Origin: an unicellular cyanobacterium SU2
GTDB taxonomy: Bacteria; Cyanobacteriota; Cyanobacteriia; Cyanobacteriales; Microcystaceae
Direction of reading: 5' to 3'
DNA length: 64,000 nt
Assembly: GCA_002110465.1 (NCBI GenBank)
Contig: NEED01000023.1
Location: 62,001-126,000, forward strand
Shown here: positions 27,111-36,140 of the stretch, piece after piece
Position numbering within the stretch: position 1 is the first letter of the stretch
Layout: every line of letters begins with the position of its first letter
The notes under the pieces: generated by a model
The model's database searches: none
Told to the model about the DNA's origin: nothing
What the model saw: only the letters and a program-made list of their open reading frames with translations
Translations under genes and position numbers: made by a program

Positions 27111-27687
27111 CCATATCATCAAATAGTAGCTCTTCCAAAATAGGCTGCATCCGTTCATCATCAGGAGACACTAAAGAGACTTCTCCGAGTAAATTATATT
27201 TAGCCAAGAATAACAAAGGCGCAAGAGGAGTATAGATAGAATATTTTTTATTTTTGTGATAGAAGCTAGCCAGAAACTGTAATTCTTCTGAGTCTAATGC
27301 TGGTTCTTCCGTATCTAATTCAAGGGTGAGAATCCCATCATCTTCAATGGGGGGTAGTTCTCCTTGAACGGTGAGAGTAAAAGCAGTAAAACTTAACGTC
27401 AAATCCAGTTCAGCCAAAACCGCTTTAGCATCACGAAAAATTTCTTGGATTTCTAGTTTATCTTCTAAAAGAACAACATTAGTGTTCTCATCTTCCTCCT
27501 CTGATTGCCCATCCCAGGCCAAAATAACAACAGGAATATCCACAGGCATAAGCAGAATATAAGTTCCATCTTCTGCCTCCAGGGCGTTTTCTACATAACA
27601 TTCTAAAGTGCGACCCTCGTCATCGGTTAGGGTAACACTATCAATCTCTTCCGGCTCGTTTTCTGGACTAAATTGGAACGAGGACAT
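27106..27687 (-). CDS. DUF3727 protein, conserved in cyanobacteria and chloroplasts
   Basis: 193 residues, very acidic. An N-terminal DUF1292-like segment (SVTLTDDEGRTLECYVENAL) is followed by a DUF3727 domain (FLASFYHKNKKYSIYTPLAP, LLFLAKYNLLGEVSLVSPDD). Members are found across cyanobacteria and plants; the precise function is not established. The tail with EELLFDDME is negatively charged. The stop lies inside a heptamer repeat array, so slippage could alter its final residues without destroying the gene. It lies between the CoaBC-like gene (45 bases downstream of its stop) and surE. Confidence 0.8.
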   Translation of the reverse strand: MSSFQFSPENEPEEIDSVTLTDDEGRTLECYVENALEAEDGTYILLMPVDIPVVILAWDGQSEEEDENTNVVLLEDKLEIQEIFRDAKAVLAELDLTLSFTAFTLTVQGELPPIEDDGILTLELDTEEPALDSEELQFLASFYHKNKKYSIYTPLAPLLFLAKYNLLGEVSLVSPDDERMQPILEELLFDDME

Positions 27688-27752
27688 GGTCTTGAGTAGG
27701 GCTGTGATAGTTGATTAGAATATCACACAATGTCATCAGTTATTGACCAAAA

Positions 27753-28568
27753 TTAAGAGACATCTGTGTTCAACCAACCAGTGTTCTGTAAATAATCAAA
27801 TCCCTCAACATCGGTCAAATTATACTGTAGCGGGGTAATAGTAATGTAGTTGTGTTGAATTCCTTGGACATCCGTAGGAATATCTGAGGGAAGATGAATA
27901 TATTCAGGTTGTTCAATATCAGTGACTAACTCTCCAGCTAACCAATAATAGCTTTTTCCCCTGGGATCAAGACGCTTTTCAAATTGCTCCACGTAGCGGC
28001 GTAACCCCTGGCGAGTCATCATCACACCAGCGATCGCCTTTTGGGGAACAGGGGGAATATTCACATTTAAAAGGGTGGGTTTTGGTAAAGGGTGACTAGC
28101 CAATTTTTTAACTAAGGTACAAGCAAAGTTAGCCCCAGGTTGAAACTCTTTTGAGGAGAAACTGGCTAAACTTAGAGCAATACTAGGAATTCCTTCGATC
28201 GCTCCTTCCATGGCTGCTGAAACTGTCCCCGAATATAATACATCAGTTCCTAAATTAGACCCATGATTGATTCCTGATAGCACCACATCAGGACGAGTCT
28301 TTAACACAGCACTCAGAGCAAATTTAATACAGTCTGAAGGCGTTCCTGAACAAGACCAGGCGATCACTTGGGGATCAAAAAGGTTTTCCACCACCTCAGC
28401 ACGAATAGGGCGATGAAGGGTTAACCCATGACCCGTTGCTGAGCGTTCGCGGTCAGGACAAACCACTGTTACCTGGTGGCCAGCTTCGACTAAAGTATTG
28501 GCTAAGGTGCGAATACCAAGAGAGAAAATGCCATCATCATTACTAAGGAGTAGTTTTAGAGGTTCCAT
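27753..28568 (-). CDS. surE: 5'/3'-nucleotidase SurE
   Basis: 271 residues from the ATG at 28566-28568 ([14 protein letters not shown]...); an upstream in-frame start at 28634 adds 22 non-conserved residues and is not preferred. The metal-binding aspartates are in SNDDGI, and [19 protein letters not shown] is the family signature. SurE removes phosphate from nucleoside monophosphates and is linked to stationary-phase survival. It is divergent from pheS, separated by about 90 bases that would hold both promoters. Family length is typical. Confidence 0.94.
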   Translation of the reverse strand: MEPLKLLLSNDDGIFSLGIRTLANTLVEAGHQVTVVCPDRERSATGHGLTLHRPIRAEVVENLFDPQVIAWSCSGTPSDCIKFALSAVLKTRPDVVLSGINHGSNLGTDVLYSGTVSAAMEGAIEGIPSIALSLASFSSKEFQPGANFACTLVKKLASHPLPKPTLLNVNIPPVPQKAIAGVMMTRQGLRRYVEQFEKRLDPRGKSYYWLAGELVTDIEQPEYIHLPSDIPTDVQGIQHNYITITPLQYNLTDVEGFDYLQNTGWLNTDVS

Positions 28569-28658
28569 TTCTAGAAAATAATACTTGACTTCTGACTTAT
28601 GGTAGGGAATTAATACTATTAATCCTCTACTCACTCTATAACTTCTGACTTCATTTTC

Positions 28659-29663
28659 ATGGCCACTACTTCTAATCCCCTAGAACTCGAATTACAGACG
28701 CTACAGCAGCAAGCCCAAGACGCGATCGCTGCCGTCACTAATTTAGAAGACCTCGAACAACTTCGCATTAGCTATTTAGGAAAAAAAGGACAACTTTCCC
28801 AAATTTTGCGGGGGATGGGTAAATTAAGTGGGGAAGAACGTCCCCGTGTTGGGGCTTTAGCGAATGAAGTCAAAGAAGCTTTGCAAACCAGTCTTGACCA
28901 GCAACGTCAAACCCTACAAACCGCCCAAATTCAAGCCCAACTAGCAGCAGAAACCCTTGATGTCACAATGCCTGGGGTTAGTCGTCCTATAGGCCGTCTC
29001 CATCCTCTCAACAGTACCATTGATCGTGTATTAGATATTTTCGTTGGCCTGGGATATGGCGTGGCTACAGGCCCGCATTTAGAAACGGATTATTATAATT
29101 TCGAGGCGTTGAATATTCCCCCCGATCATCCAGCGCGAGATATGCAAGATACGTTCTTTTTGGCCGATGGTCGTCTGCTGCGAACCCATACCTCTCCGGT
29201 TCAAATTCGCTATATGGAAACCCACGAACCCCCTATCCGTATTGTCGCCCCTGGACGAGTTTACCGTCGGGATACAGTGGATGCCACCCATTCAGCCGTG
29301 TTTCATCAAGTAGAAATTTTAGCCGTAGACAAAGGGTTAACTTTTACTGATCTTAAAGGCACAATTAAAGCATTTTTAAAGCAGATGTTTGGGGAAGAAT
29401 TACCCGTTAAATTCCGCGCGAGTTATTTTCCGTTTACAGAACCTTCCGCAGAGGTAGATGTACAGTGGCAAGGAAAATGGTTAGAAGTGATGGGCTGTGG
29501 CATGGTCGATCCCAATGTTCTCAAAGCGGTGGGTTATGATCCAGAAATTTACACAGGGTTTGCTGCCGGATTAGGAATAGAACGATTCGCTATGGTATTA
29601 CACAAAATTGACGATATTCGCCGCCTTTACCAGAGTGATATGCGGTTTTTATCTCAATTTTAA
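28659..29663 (+). CDS. pheS: Phenylalanyl-tRNA synthetase alpha subunit
   Basis: 334 residues. The N-terminal coiled coil for tRNA contact (residues 1-90) is followed by the class II core: [20 protein letters not shown] is motif 2, and [20 protein letters not shown] is motif 3. The protein works with PheT (not in this window) to charge tRNA-Phe. ATG 28659 gives a normal family length. No T-box or attenuator is visible in the 90-base spacer to surE, though regulatory signals there cannot be excluded. Confidence 0.97.
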   Translation: MATTSNPLELELQTLQQQAQDAIAAVTNLEDLEQLRISYLGKKGQLSQILRGMGKLSGEERPRVGALANEVKEALQTSLDQQRQTLQTAQIQAQLAAETLDVTMPGVSRPIGRLHPLNSTIDRVLDIFVGLGYGVATGPHLETDYYNFEALNIPPDHPARDMQDTFFLADGRLLRTHTSPVQIRYMETHEPPIRIVAPGRVYRRDTVDATHSAVFHQVEILAVDKGLTFTDLKGTIKAFLKQMFGEELPVKFRASYFPFTEPSAEVDVQWQGKWLEVMGCGMVDPNVLKAVGYDPEIYTGFAAGLGIERFAMVLHKIDDIRRLYQSDMRFLSQF

Positions 29664-30322
29664 CTATATTTCCCTTAATGGCTTTCCTTTAGCTTGACTT
29701 TGGTCTCCCATCTCACACAAGAGAGAAAGTTTAGCTAGGTGACCAAAGAATCAAATCAACCAATCCAAGTTTTTAGTAAGCCCTTTAGGGCTGAAAATCC
29801 TGGCTTGAGAATTGATCGAGCCCTAACGATAAACTTTTCTAGTTTACCTTTATAAAAAAAATGTGATCTTGTTAGATAAGATACAAAACACTTCAAATCC
29901 TCCTTGATTAGCAAACTTGATAACAATTCAATCACCTTAAACAGGTTTTATATTATTTTTATACTTTAAAAAGTTGATACTCAGAGCTTGTTTCTGAGGA
30001 CTCAAAAATTTACTAATAAGTCATCTACTAAAGTAGAGTATGGACTGCTAACCGAAAAAAGTAATGAGATAAATCCTTCTCTATCAGGGAGATTTAGGGA
30101 AGTTGATGAGGAGGAAATTGGGAAAAAAGACTTTATATTTTCTTTATAAAGGGGATTGAGGAACGGAAAATTAAGGTTATAAGCCCCTCAAGGATAGGGT
30201 TAGTTAATTACTTCACCTCAGACCTATGCAACTTAGAAAGTTCTAAGTTAGAATGCTGACAGACTTGGTCAAGATACTATTAATAAAAATTTCCTTAGAG
30301 ATTTTGTCGAGCTTTAGGCTTT
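29664..30322. other. Intergenic region, pheS to P450 locus
   Basis: About 660 AT-rich bases. A palindrome copy, AGTAAGCCCTTTAGGGCTG, occurs at 29775-29793. No open frame of merit or RNA gene is recognised. It carries the promoter of the P450/FAAL biosynthetic locus but I cannot assign a -35/-10 pair. Confidence 0.45.
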
Positions 30323-31684
30323 ATGTCTAGAATTGATCGATCAAAAAAAACTCAAAACTTATCAAACGTAACCATAGTGAGACTAGCGGTGAAGATAAAA
30401 TCAGATTTTTCCCTGCCTCCAGGTCCTCAAATATCACCCCAACAACAGAGTAAGGAGTGGATCGAACATCCGATTGACTTTTGGGAAGCTTGTGCCAAAG
30501 AGTACGGTGACTTTTTCACAGTTCAACTGGGTTCTCTAGGATCAGTTGTCTTAATGAGTCATCCAGAAGCAGTCCGTCAAGTGTTTGCTTTATCCCCTAA
30601 AGTTTTTCAATGTCATCAATACAATGAACACTATAAATATGTAATGGGAGAACATTCTGTCCTAGTTCAGGATGGAGAACGCCACAAAGCTCAACGGAAG
30701 CAGATAGTACCCCCTTTACATATAGAACGAATAAAAATCTATGCTGAGCAAATTTGTCAAATTACCCGCCAAATAACTGATTCATGGCCAAGTGATCACC
30801 CCTTTTCGGTGCGTCTGTCCATGCACGAACTATCGTTACAGGTAATTTTGCAGACGATCTTTGGAGACTCGGAGCAAGTCCTTAAACAACAAATTACCTC
30901 CCTATTTCGCTCACAAATTTTTCAAGATTTAGGATCATGGAGTCCCTGGGCGCGTTTTGGTCATTTACATCCTCTATTACGAAAAATGATTGGGGACGCG
31001 ATGGATAAAAGACGAAAAAATCCAGACCCCAATTCCACAGACATTTTTAACTTATTACTCTCAATTGAGTCCCTTAGCGATGCGGAAATTCAAGACCATA
31101 TTTTTACGTTCTTTATTGCCGGGGTCGATACGACAGCTTTAGGGTTAACTTGGGCATTATATTGGATTCATAAGAATTCCGAAATACTTGAGAAAATTCG
31201 CCAAGAATTAGATTCATTGCCCAATGAAGTTGAGCCGATGGCTATAGCTAAACTTCCTTACTTAACCGCTACCTGTCAGGAGGTCTTACGGATGTACCCC
31301 GTGGTAACAACTCCTACCGGGCGCAAATTAACGGCTCCTGTTGAGATTATGGACTATCATTTTGAACCTGGGGTGACGTTACTTCCTTGTACTTACTTAG
31401 TGCATCATCGTGAAGATATTTATGCGAACCCCCATGCTTTTCAACCTGAACGGTTTCTCTCGCGTCAGTATGCTCCCTATGAATATTTCCCCTTCGGAGG
31501 AGGTAACCGAGTCTGTGTTGGTGCTGGTTTAGCACAACTGGAATTAAAACTGGTTTTGGCTACGATTCTATCGCGGTTTCAATTAACCAGTGCCATCGAG
31601 GGAGAGGTGAAACCAGTACGCCATGGAACTTTATTGGCTCCTTCAGAAAATATGAAGTTAAAAATTCTTCAGCAGCAATATTAG
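30323..31684 (+). CDS. Cytochrome P450 of the FAAL/NRPS-like locus
   Basis: 453 residues. The heme-binding loop FGGGNRVCVGAG places the proximal cysteine at about residue 397. The I-helix oxygen-binding AGVDTTALGLTW is near 267, and the EVLRMYP ExxR motif near 319. Family resemblance is to cyanobacterial CYP110-type P450s, thought to act on fatty acids or terpenoids. It lies 45 bases upstream of the FAAL-dehydrogenase gene on the same strand, so it likely oxidises the lipid intermediate or product of that cluster. Redox partners are not encoded nearby. A later GTG start is possible, since the first 30 residues are atypical. Confidence 0.88.
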   Translation: MSRIDRSKKTQNLSNVTIVRLAVKIKSDFSLPPGPQISPQQQSKEWIEHPIDFWEACAKEYGDFFTVQLGSLGSVVLMSHPEAVRQVFALSPKVFQCHQYNEHYKYVMGEHSVLVQDGERHKAQRKQIVPPLHIERIKIYAEQICQITRQITDSWPSDHPFSVRLSMHELSLQVILQTIFGDSEQVLKQQITSLFRSQIFQDLGSWSPWARFGHLHPLLRKMIGDAMDKRRKNPDPNSTDIFNLLLSIESLSDAEIQDHIFTFFIAGVDTTALGLTWALYWIHKNSEILEKIRQELDSLPNEVEPMAIAKLPYLTATCQEVLRMYPVVTTPTGRKLTAPVEIMDYHFEPGVTLLPCTYLVHHREDIYANPHAFQPERFLSRQYAPYEYFPFGGGNRVCVGAGLAQLELKLVLATILSRFQLTSAIEGEVKPVRHGTLLAPSENMKLKILQQQY

Positions 31685-31729
31685 GATAAATTAACTGTTT
31701 TTTTAAGTATATACAAAAAAGGTAAAAAT

Positions 31730-34700
31730 ATGGTAAATTCAAGCGTCACTTTAATTGACTTATTACAGCAAAGAGCTAGACAGCATCCCAACAAAATTGC
31801 CTATACCTTTCTCGAAGATGGCAAAACAGAAGGGGCGAAACTAACGTATCAACAATTAGATCAGCGAGCTAAAGCGATCGCCGCCCACTTACAATCTTTA
31901 AATGCTTACGGAGAACGAGCCTTACTCCTATATCCAGCAGGATTAGAAATATTATGCGCCTTGTTTGGCTGTTTATATGCAGGGGTCATTGGAATTCCTG
32001 CCCCTCCTCCTGAAGCTAGCCGCTTGAAGCGCACCCTACCCAGACTTCAGGCGATCGCTAAAGATGCCCAAACCTCCCTTGCCCTTACCAATGAAAACAT
32101 CATCTCAACGGTTGAGCGATACCGCCAACAGGTTCCCGAATTCCAAACCATCAAATGGTTAGACACTGAAGTCATTAAGCCTGAATTGGGGGAAAACTGG
32201 CAACCTCCTGAGATTAATGGAGATACCCTAGCCTATCTTCAATATACCTCTGGTTCCACTGCCACCCCAAAAGGTGTCATGATTACCCACCAAAATGTCA
32301 TCTACCTTTGCCATAATCTACAACGAGCTTGTGGCTATACCCCTGATAGTGTCACTGTCACCTGGATTCCCTACTTTCATGATTATGGCTTAGTGGAAGG
32401 GTTACTCGAACCTCTATACAATGGCACGCCTTGTTATGTTATGTCTCCGGCTGCCTTCATTAAACGTCCTTTACGCTGGTTGGAAGCCATTTCTCGCTAT
32501 CAAGGAACCCATAGTCAAGCCCCCAACTTTGCCTATGATCAATGTGTTCGCCGTATTAGTGAAAAACAACGGATGTCATTAAACCTCAGCCATTGGAAAG
32601 CCGCAGGAAATGGGGGTGAACCCATCAACCCAGAGGTTTTAGCTAAATTTGCTCATGCTTTTTCTGGTGCAGGCTTTCGCCCTCAAGCTTTATGTCCAGC
32701 CTATGGATTAGCAGAAGCTACCCTAACTGTCTCTTTTAATTCTCACAATGAATCTTTTAAAACAACCAATTTTGTGGCTTCAGAATTAGAAAAAAGCAAA
32801 ATTGTTGAAGCAACTAAAGACTACAACGGTTTAGTTAGAACTGTTACCAGTTGCGGGCGATTAATGCCAGATATTAACGTAAAAATTGTTAATCCTGATA
32901 CCCTAACCCTTTGCTTGCCTGACGAACTCGGCGAAGTTTGGGTTGAAGATCCCAGTGTTGCTAAAGGTTATTGGCAGCGAGAGAAGGATACCAAAGAAAC
33001 ATTTAAAGCCTATATTCAAGACACCGAAGAAGGACCTTTTCTGCGAACAGGAGATTTAGGGTTTATTTATCAAGATCAACTCTATATTACCGGTCGCATT
33101 AAAGATGTGATTATTATCCGTGGGACTAACCACTATCCTCAAGATATTGAGTGGACAGTACAAGGGTGTCACCCCGCCTTGCGTCCTGAAAATGGTGCTG
33201 TTTTCTCCGTAAACATCGAAGGGGAAGAACGGTTAATTATTACCCAAGAAATCGAACGAGGGTATCGAGACAGCTTGAATGAAGAAGAAGTTATCACCAA
33301 AATTCGCCAAGCCATTGTTGAAGAGCATGAGTTAGATACCTACGCAGTTTTACTCCTAAAACGAGGAAGTTTGCCTAAAACTGCCAGTGGAAAAATTCAA
33401 CGCCGCGCTTGTCAATCCAATTTTCTTAAGGGAACTTTAGAAGTTTTAGGAAGTTGGACAGCCAATCGGTCAATTAACGACAATATTGGGGTTAATAACG
33501 GCAAATATGTGCGAAAGACTCAATCTAAAACTGAATTTAAGCATAATCTCCAAAATGTAAAATCTTCCTTAAACTTCAAACCTCAATCAACCATGGATAA
33601 TTATCATCTTGAAAATGCACAATTGTCCTCAAATGTTGAACCCAAACTAAATAAGAGCAATGGGGCTGTGAAAAATCACAATGGACACTCTCCTTCCAAT
33701 AACATCTCTTTTTCTAAAGAATTATCTGAGTCATCAAATCACGCTGAGGTGAGTAAAAAACGAGCCGATAAAGTGATAGATTGGTTGCGAGATTATGCTG
33801 AAAAACGGATTAATTCCCGCTTGATAGATGAACGCCGTTCTGTTCCACCTTATATTATTCTCGATTTTGGGAATCAGGGCATTTTGGGAATGCAAATAGG
33901 GGAAGAATATGGCGGATTAGCTTTAAATTACCGAGATTTTACCAGAGTCTTAGAGCAACTCGCTGCCATTGATACCACCTTAGCCACTCTCGTTTTTCTG
34001 AACAATACTAATGGAATTCGCCCCATTCAACATTATGGAACCCCAACTTTAAAAGAAGAATTACTACCCCTATTAGCGACGGGACGAGAATTAGCTTCCT
34101 TTGGGTTATCCGAACCTGGTGCAGGGTCTAGTTTAGGGGGAATAGCTACCGTTGCCACCCCGACGGGCCAAAGTTCTTGGAAACTAAACGGAGTTAAACG
34201 ATGGAATGCCTCAGCTTGGGCAGGAGTCATCAGTACATTTGTTCGTTTAGTCGATGAAAACAATAAATTCCTAGGAATTACAGGATTTGCTGTTCGCCAA
34301 GGTACATCAGGACTACGAGTCGGACCGGAAGCATTAACCATGGGATTTCGAGGAATCGTCCAAAATAGTATCTATTTTGAGGATGTTAACGTCAGTTCCG
34401 TAAATCTTCTTGGTGAAATTGGTAAGGGGATGAAAGTGGCTAATGATGCCCTATTCATGGGACGACTTTGTACAGCTGCTGTCAGTTTAGGTGCGATGAA
34501 AAGATGCGCTCAACTCATGCTTCGCTATGCGAGTCGTCGGTCGGTCGCTACAGGTCTTTTATTGGATAATCCAGTCACTTTAGCCAAATTTAGCCAATTA
34601 ACCCAGGTAATCACCGTGGTTGATCTTTTCCTAAAAAGTTTAACCCAACAACTCGATGAGGGAAAAGTCCTACCGCCTGAAATTGCCATGATCGCTAAAA

Positions 34701-35434
34701 TTATAGGCTCTGAAGGAGCCATTAAAGCAGCAGATGATTGTATGCAACTCCTCGGTGGACGGGGATATATGGAGAATAATATCGTCCCTCAAATTTACCG
34801 AGATGTGCGTGTATTGACCATTGGGGAAGGTCCTAACGAAAACTTGCGGGCTTATTTAGGTAAAAGTGTCATGCAGTCAGAGATTATACATAGATATCTA
34901 GAAAATACGCTAAATGGACTAGATCTTTCTGAGAAGTTCCGTTATACTACCCAAAAAGTTAGCGAGCGGTGTTTATCTAACCTTGATACTTGGGAAACGC
35001 GCTCTCAAGCCATCAACTGGGCTCATTACCTGATGGGAGACGTAGTAATCTATGGCGTGTTACTGGCTACTATACGACCGAACCGTTATTTAGCGGCCGA
35101 TGGGACTGTTGAGTGGTTAGCGCAGCAGTTTGATTATCATCTAAATCAAGCGTTAGAAGGCACCCCTGTTGAGCCAGTAATCTTGAAGTCTTCGGCAATT
35201 ATTGACAAAGTAAACAACTATGACCTATCGATTGGAAATACTGAACAAGGAGCATCAGGGGAAGAAAATGAGTTAGAATCCCTTCTAAAACGTAATTTTT
35301 CGGAGAAGAAGACCTCTAATTCTCAAAAGACATCTCGGCCTCATCCAGATGTGAAGAATCTTTCTCCCGATGCAAAAAGAAAACTTCTGAGCAAGTTACT
35401 TCAACAAAAGTCTAATTCATCTAATCGTAGCTGA
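31730..35434 (+). CDS. Fatty acyl-AMP ligase fused to acyl-CoA-dehydrogenase-like domain
   Basis: 1234 residues. Residues 1-570 are a FAAL: the P-loop LQYTSGSTATPKGVMITHQN near 172, the FAAL-typical PYFHDYGLVEGLLEPLY, RTGDLGF, and the A10 lysine in KTASGKIQRR near 553. It activates fatty acids as acyl-adenylates for transfer to an ACP. A polar linker follows (about 590-680, asparagine- and serine-rich). Next comes a flavin-dependent dehydrogenase (about 680-1055) with FGLSEPGAGSSLGG and the catalytic-Glu region TIGEGPNENLRAYLG, which would desaturate the acyl chain at the alpha,beta position. The tail ends in a short amphipathic LSPDAKRKLLSKLLQQK. It is followed by the ACP gene. Confidence 0.93.
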   Translation: MVNSSVTLIDLLQQRARQHPNKIAYTFLEDGKTEGAKLTYQQLDQRAKAIAAHLQSLNAYGERALLLYPAGLEILCALFGCLYAGVIGIPAPPPEASRLKRTLPRLQAIAKDAQTSLALTNENIISTVERYRQQVPEFQTIKWLDTEVIKPELGENWQPPEINGDTLAYLQYTSGSTATPKGVMITHQNVIYLCHNLQRACGYTPDSVTVTWIPYFHDYGLVEGLLEPLYNGTPCYVMSPAAFIKRPLRWLEAISRYQGTHSQAPNFAYDQCVRRISEKQRMSLNLSHWKAAGNGGEPINPEVLAKFAHAFSGAGFRPQALCPAYGLAEATLTVSFNSHNESFKTTNFVASELEKSKIVEATKDYNGLVRTVTSCGRLMPDINVKIVNPDTLTLCLPDELGEVWVEDPSVAKGYWQREKDTKETFKAYIQDTEEGPFLRTGDLGFIYQDQLYITGRIKDVIIIRGTNHYPQDIEWTVQGCHPALRPENGAVFSVNIEGEERLIITQEIERGYRDSLNEEEVITKIRQAIVEEHELDTYAVLLLKRGSLPKTASGKIQRRACQSNFLKGTLEVLGSWTANRSINDNIGVNNGKYVRKTQSKTEFKHNLQNVKSSLNFKPQSTMDNYHLENAQLSSNVEPKLNKSNGAVKNHNGHSPSNNISFSKELSESSNHAEVSKKRADKVIDWLRDYAEKRINSRLIDERRSVPPYIILDFGNQGILGMQIGEEYGGLALNYRDFTRVLEQLAAIDTTLATLVFLNNTNGIRPIQHYGTPTLKEELLPLLATGRELASFGLSEPGAGSSLGGIATVATPTGQSSWKLNGVKRWNASAWAGVISTFVRLVDENNKFLGITGFAVRQGTSGLRVGPEALTMGFRGIVQNSIYFEDVNVSSVNLLGEIGKGMKVANDALFMGRLCTAAVSLGAMKRCAQLMLRYASRRSVATGLLLDNPVTLAKFSQLTQVITVVDLFLKSLTQQLDEGKVLPPEIAMIAKIIGSEGAIKAADDCMQLLGGRGYMENNIVPQIYRDVRVLTIGEGPNENLRAYLGKSVMQSEIIHRYLENTLNGLDLSEKFRYTTQKVSERCLSNLDTWETRSQAINWAHYLMGDVVIYGVLLATIRPNRYLAADGTVEWLAQQFDYHLNQALEGTPVEPVILKSSAIIDKVNNYDLSIGNTEQGASGEENELESLLKRNFSEKKTSNSQKTSRPHPDVKNLSPDAKRKLLSKLLQQKSNSSNRS

Positions 35435-35494
35435 ATAACCTGCAGATTTTTCAATTTTTTTTGACCACTAGTTTAAATAATGGAGTAAAACAAA

Positions 35495-35890
35495 ATGAAC
35501 ATTCAAACTAACCTTACTGTTGTTGATCAATCTCAAGGGACTATTGAAACCTGGTTAATCAATTGGACTGCTGAACAATTAGACTTAGAACCAACAGAAA
35601 TCGATATTCATCAATCCTTTTTGAGTTATGACATGAATTCTGTTACCGCCATGATGTTAGTGGGTGATTTAGAGGACTGGTTGGGTTGTCGGTTATCCCC
35701 TACCTTAGCATGGGATTATCCTAATATTAAGACCTTGGCTCAATATTTGGCTCAAGAGGCTCAAAGTATTCAATCATCAAACTCTTCAGAGGAAACAGGT
35801 TCTGATGTGAATCAGTTAATTGATAACATTGATAATCTCTCAGAGGAAGATATGGACTCCTTATTAAGTTCTCTTTTAGCTCAACAGTAA
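35495..35890 (+). CDS. Free-standing acyl carrier protein
   Basis: 131 residues. The phosphopantetheine serine lies in SYDMNSVTAMMLVGDLED, a variant of the D-S-L motif, at about residue 50. The four-helix carrier core runs through about 90. After a low-complexity serine/glutamate linker the protein ends in an amphipathic NLSEEDMDSLLSSLLAQQ that resembles the ends of its neighbours (see findings). It is placed 60 bases after the FAAL gene and 250 bases before the condensation protein, so it is the probable acceptor of the FAAL-activated acyl chain and the substrate carrier for the dehydrogenase. Confidence 0.9.
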   Translation: MNIQTNLTVVDQSQGTIETWLINWTAEQLDLEPTEIDIHQSFLSYDMNSVTAMMLVGDLEDWLGCRLSPTLAWDYPNIKTLAQYLAQEAQSIQSSNSSEETGSDVNQLIDNIDNLSEEDMDSLLSSLLAQQ

Positions 35891-35908
35891 CAGTAATTTG
35901 AGAAAATA

Positions 35909-35939
35909 TGCTAAAAGGGATTTTAAATTCCTTTTAGCA
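35909..35939 (+). terminator. Hairpin after the ACP gene
   Basis: TGCTAAAAGGGA pairs with TCCTTTTAGCA around an AT-rich loop, starting 19 bases after the stop. No strong T-run follows. It may attenuate or process the transcript before the condensation-protein gene. Confidence 0.5.
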
Positions 35940-36140
35940 ACTCAATTATAATTTTGGCTAAAAGATAATGGTTATTTATTTATTTTTTTGTCATAAAATT
36001 CCAATAATTAATACTTAATCAAGAAACTCTTTATTTCTTATCCAATTCAAGATTGGGTTATATCAAATCAACTGTATAGTTTTGACTGAATCTAAAATTA
36101 GCCTCGAATAACTAGAAACTTTAAGATACTTTTTTTGGTG

